Assembly: GCF_900113285.1 (NCBI RefSeq)
Contig: NZ_FOOT01000001.1
Span: forward strand, 992,001-1,056,000
Reading direction: 5' to 3'
Source of the DNA: Pontibacter chinhatensis
GTDB lineage: Bacteria > Bacteroidota > Bacteroidia > Cytophagales > Hymenobacteraceae
Length of the DNA stretch: 64,000 nt
This document shows, piece after piece, positions 62,038 through 64,000 of this stretch. Under the pieces are notes generated by a model that was given only the letters and a program-made list of their open reading frames with translations, was not told the DNA's origin and did no database searches. The position numbers and the translations under genes are program-made. Position 1 is the first letter of the stretch, and each line of letters begins with the position of its first letter.

Positions 62038-62085
62038 AAAGTATAAGCCGCCCTGTAACAAAAATTGCAGGGCGGCTTATACTTT
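62038..62085. terminator. Terminator with AAAGTATAA words forming its outer stem
   Basis: Perfect 18-bp stem AAAGTATAAGCCGCCCTG (62038-62055) / CAGGGCGGCTTATACTTT (62068-62085), 12-nt loop. The outer half of each arm is the abundant AAAGTATAA word in inverted copies; the inner half is the GC-rich terminator core. Same design as 29245-29304. Confidence 0.9.
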
Positions 62086-62200
62086 ATACCTGTACTTCCA
62101 GCCCTATACTCTCCTGCTCTAAAGTATAAACCCACCTTGCAACGCCACCAGCCCCTAAACCGTAAGCCCATACTTAGTATGTAAAGTATAAAAGTGTAGT

Positions 62201-62779
62201 ATGACGTATATTTTCCAGGATTGGGCTGCCAACAAAGGCAATCTGAAAGGGCGGCTCGTGATGGTGCTCTTCCGCTTAGCCCGCCCCGCCTCTATCAATA
62301 AGTTTTTCCGGATCTTGTGGCTTCCGTACCTTGCCTTCTACAAAGTTTTTGTGGAATGGATACTGGGCATTGAGCTGCCGCATTGGACGAGTGTTGGTTC
62401 GGGCCTCGTGCTGGGGCACGGTCAGGCGCTGGTGGTGAACGGCTGCTCGGTTATCGGCAGCAACTGTTTTATCAGGCACTCCACCACGCTGGGCAACATC
62501 CGCAAGCCGGATGGCTCCTACTCCGGCTCCCCCATCATCGGCGACAATGTGGAGATTGGCTCCAACGTCTGCATTATTGGGGAGGTGCGCGTAGGCAACA
62601 ACGTCCGGATTGGCGCCGGATCGGTGGTGGTGAAAGACGTGCCCGACAACGCCGTGGTGGTAGGCAATCCGGCCCGGGTGGTGAAGTTCCTGGAGCCTGT
62701 TGACGCTACAAACAAACCGGTGGCACCGGTGCAAAGTATAGCAGCGCCTGGCAAGGAAGTAAGCGCTGTGGACGCTTAA
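62201..62779 (+). CDS. Serine-acetyltransferase-like hexapeptide-repeat acyltransferase
   Basis: 192 residues. N-terminal helices (about 1-60) including a hydrophobic FYKVFVEWILGIELP, then a left-handed beta-helix of hexapeptide repeats from about 70 to 170 (VIGSNCFIRHSTTLGNI, GDNVEIGSNVCIIGEVRVGNNVRIGAGSVVVKDV, VVVGNPARVV). The catalytic His is in IRHSTTLG. CysE-like or colanic/capsular acetyltransferase-like; the shortened N-terminus and lack of a cysteine-biosynthesis neighbour favour transfer to a sugar or glycan. Convergent with the DUF4136 lipoprotein gene, 4 bp apart. Confidence 0.82.
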   Translation: MTYIFQDWAANKGNLKGRLVMVLFRLARPASINKFFRILWLPYLAFYKVFVEWILGIELPHWTSVGSGLVLGHGQALVVNGCSVIGSNCFIRHSTTLGNIRKPDGSYSGSPIIGDNVEIGSNVCIIGEVRVGNNVRIGAGSVVVKDVPDNAVVVGNPARVVKFLEPVDATNKPVAPVQSIAAPGKEVSAVDA

Positions 62780-62783
62780 AGCC

Positions 62784-63338
62784 TTATTGCGGTATTTTGG
62801 CTACTAACCTGGCAACGCCCTCGCTGATGCGTTTTTGCAGCTTTTCATCGTTATCCTCGGGTACCACGCCTTCCGCTGCGCCTTGCCACACCAGTTCGTT
62901 GCGACTGTTATCCACCAGGTGCAGCGAGAGTGTACCCTGCTTGTAGCGGCCCACTTCTACTTCCCTGCTCTTCCAGGTGTAGCGGCGCTGGCCAACATAG
63001 TATGGCGGGTCGGTGAGGATGTTTGTTTCGCGCGTCTGGACTTTCTCGGCCACTACCACGCCCAGGTTCACTTTCAGGTCCGGCTGCGAGGTGCTGCGGC
63101 TCAGGCCACGTTGCTCCAACTGGCGGGTTATCTCTGCCTTCACCTGCTCCAGTTGATGGGAGTAGGGCTCCAGCTCTACGCCGCTTGCCTCTACCTCATA
63201 AAAATCAAAGGTTTTGTAGTTGGCCAGGTGGAACCCCGCGTCGGCCTCCGTCTCCAGAATCCGGACGGGCGAGCATGCCACCACCACCAGCCAGCAGAAA
63301 GATAGAAACAGGTATACTTTGGACGTTAGCTTCATCAT
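62784..63338 (-). CDS. DUF4136-family lipoprotein
   Basis: 184 residues with a lipobox (VVVAC, Cys about 22). The mature part has the DUF4136 order: FHLANYKTFDFYE near the start, a helix with LEQVKAEITRQLEQRGL, the strand SQPDLKVNLGVVV, TGTLSLHLVDNSRNELVWQGAAEGV-type ending (GTLSLHLVDNSRNELVWQG), and a final helix with EGVARLVAKIPQ. An outer-membrane lipoprotein of unknown role, common in Bacteroidota and Gammaproteobacteria. ATG 63338 (second ATG 63335). Confidence 0.88.
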   Translation of the reverse strand: MMKLTSKVYLFLSFCWLVVVACSPVRILETEADAGFHLANYKTFDFYEVEASGVELEPYSHQLEQVKAEITRQLEQRGLSRSTSQPDLKVNLGVVVAEKVQTRETNILTDPPYYVGQRRYTWKSREVEVGRYKQGTLSLHLVDNSRNELVWQGAAEGVVPEDNDEKLQKRISEGVARLVAKIPQ

Positions 63339-63471
63339 TAAAAATTGCGTTATACTTTAAAGGGCTATACGCCATACGTTTAGATGCGTTTGTTACCCGC
63401 GGGGTGGCATACCCAAAGTATAAGGCAACCAGATTATGGAGAGAGCCCTCTAAATTTCGGGGCAGCAAACG

Positions 63472-63501
63472 TTGCAAATTTGATTTGGTGGCTGTAATTT
63501 G
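63472..63501 (+). promoter_or_regulatory. Promoter of tRNA-Pro
   Basis: TTG (63472-63474), 20-bp spacer, TAATTTG (63495-63501), a near match to TAnnTTTG. It ends 10 bp before the tRNA, the same arrangement as the tRNA-Arg gene. Confidence 0.5.
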
Positions 63502-63511
63502 GCATTAAAAT

Positions 63512-63585
63512 CGGGGTGTAGCGTAGCCTGGTATCGCGCCAGCATGGGGTGCTGGAGGTCGTGGGTTCGAATCCCGCCACTCCGA
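63512..63585 (+). tRNA. tRNA-Pro (anticodon GGG)
   Basis: 74 nt. Acceptor CGGGGTG / CACTCCG with one G-T pair, discriminator A, anticodon stem CCAGC / GCTGG around loop ATGGGGT giving anticodon GGG, T-arm GTGGGTTCGAATCCCGC. CCA not encoded. Confidence 0.95.
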
Positions 63586-63591
63586 CTTTGC

Positions 63592-63625
63592 AAAAAGCCT
63601 TCTACTGCATGTAGAGGGCTTTTTT
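63592..63625 (+). terminator. Terminator after tRNA-Pro
   Basis: AAAAAGCCTTCTAC (63592-63605) / GTAGAGGGCTTTTTT (63611-63625), one G-T pair, 5-nt loop, T-run. Confidence 0.8.
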
Positions 63626-63918
63626 GTTAATGTAAAATGCGCTAGCTGGCGCAGGAATTCAGGCAAGAAAACCACCTGCAAAAACCGTAAGCTCTTTCTT
63701 ACATCTCCAAGCGCTCAAAGTGACGCTTTTTGTCCCACCACTCCTGTAGAATTTCCAAGCAAGCCTCTCCAGTCGTTATTATTTCTCCCTATATTACAAT
63801 GTAATTCCATATATTGTGCAGCTGGTAGCGACTGGTATTCCACATTTACAATGGTTGCTGCCAACTTATATAAAGCATTACCTAAATCCATCATCATTCA
63901 TTTTAAGCTTGCTACGAC
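63626..63918. other. Gap without a supported gene
   Basis: AT-rich, no AAGTATA word and no reading frame with a credible start. A minus-strand open frame at 63715-63897 shows no family features. Presumably carries the promoter of the secreted-protein gene that begins at 63919. Confidence 0.5.
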
Positions 63919-64000
63919 ATGAAGCATACATTGCTACTGATTTTATTTCTTTGTTTAATAACAGGCGGACAAGCTGCTCAAACAAAGCCCATCCACGAGG
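63919..64000 (+). CDS. Secreted protein, N-terminal part only
   Basis: The window ends 27 codons into this frame. A signal peptide is plain: MKHTLLLILFLCLITGGQAA, then QTKPIHE, with likely cleavage after Ala. Nothing can be said on the mature protein. Confidence 0.6.
   Translation, partial: MKHTLLLILFLCLITGGQAAQTKPIHE

Noticed and set aside
1..64000. CRISPR arrays, IS elements, prophage or integrase genes
   Set aside because: Searched by eye for regular 24-40 bp direct repeats, transposase (DDE) and tyrosine-recombinase motifs on both strands; none seen.

Overview
The window looks like a chromosome segment of a Bacteroidota bacterium of the Cytophagales, most likely near Pontibacter/Hymenobacteraceae. 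Reasons: a TonB-dependent receptor with an N-terminal carboxypeptidase-regulatory-like domain, many short-signal-peptide secreted and lipoproteins, few Shine-Dalgarno sites, several TAnnTTTG-type -7 elements, and protein families typical of that phylum (GIN/DUF2807, DUF4136, VF530, DUF6056). The genus is an inference from protein character only. No rRNA, CRISPR array, transposase or integrase was found. Two tRNA genes are present (Arg-TCG, Pro-GGG).

Layout. 1-3.1 kb: TolC/EmrA/EmrB-type efflux operon, whose pump gene seems to carry a 1-base frameshift near its end. 3.1-6.8 kb: orphan secreted and small membrane proteins on the minus strand. 6.9-19.4 kb: housekeeping and catabolic genes (HPPD, phosphohexomutase, PGK, a CoA-transferase family enzyme, amidohydrolase) with a PAS/CZB-like pair. 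19.6-23 kb: an AT-rich DUF6056 membrane protein and RecQ. 23-30 kb: OM protein, an ERF-like protein, LolD-like ATPase, AI-2E transporter, sucC, Ohr, with repeat-rich intergenic regions. 30-34.4 kb: tRNA-Arg, small proteins, amino-acid permease and a perfect 91-bp tandem duplication. 34.6-40.9 kb: TRIC channel, M20 amidohydrolase, MFS pump, FMN reductase, SDR and a ring-cleaving dioxygenase, which look like an electrophile/quinone response set. 41-44 kb: a secreted SGNH-GH20 fusion hexosaminidase.

44.6-61.4 kb is the most coherent system: a nickel-urease locus read on the minus strand. A two-component system comes first, then an outer-membrane protein, ureA-ureB-ureC, ureE-ureF-ureG-ureD, hypA-hypB, a second ureE, a metal/metallophore-type ABC transporter (binding protein, permease, ATPase), a GNAT acetyltransferase and a siderophore-type TonB receptor. 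UreC carries a roughly 40-residue N-terminal extension with a twin-arginine (Tat-like) signal, which would place the enzyme outside the cytoplasm. All nickel and catalytic residues I can identify are present, but the flap cysteine is Val. Three 11-bp direct repeats lie just upstream of the first gene and are a good candidate binding site for the adjacent OmpR-type regulator.

The most striking unexplained signal is a short DNA word, AAGTATA/TATACTT (extended form AAAGTATAAA). I count about 135 loci by eye in 64 kb, against about 8 expected by chance. It is densest between genes, also lies inside reading frames, and occurs as inverted pairs that form the outer stem of transcription terminators. 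That arrangement is known for DNA uptake sequences in Neisseria and Pasteurellaceae. A second unexplained element is a set of four arrays, each of seven degenerate 8-bp units, arranged as two inverted pairs (25.7-26.0 kb and 29.3-29.65 kb).
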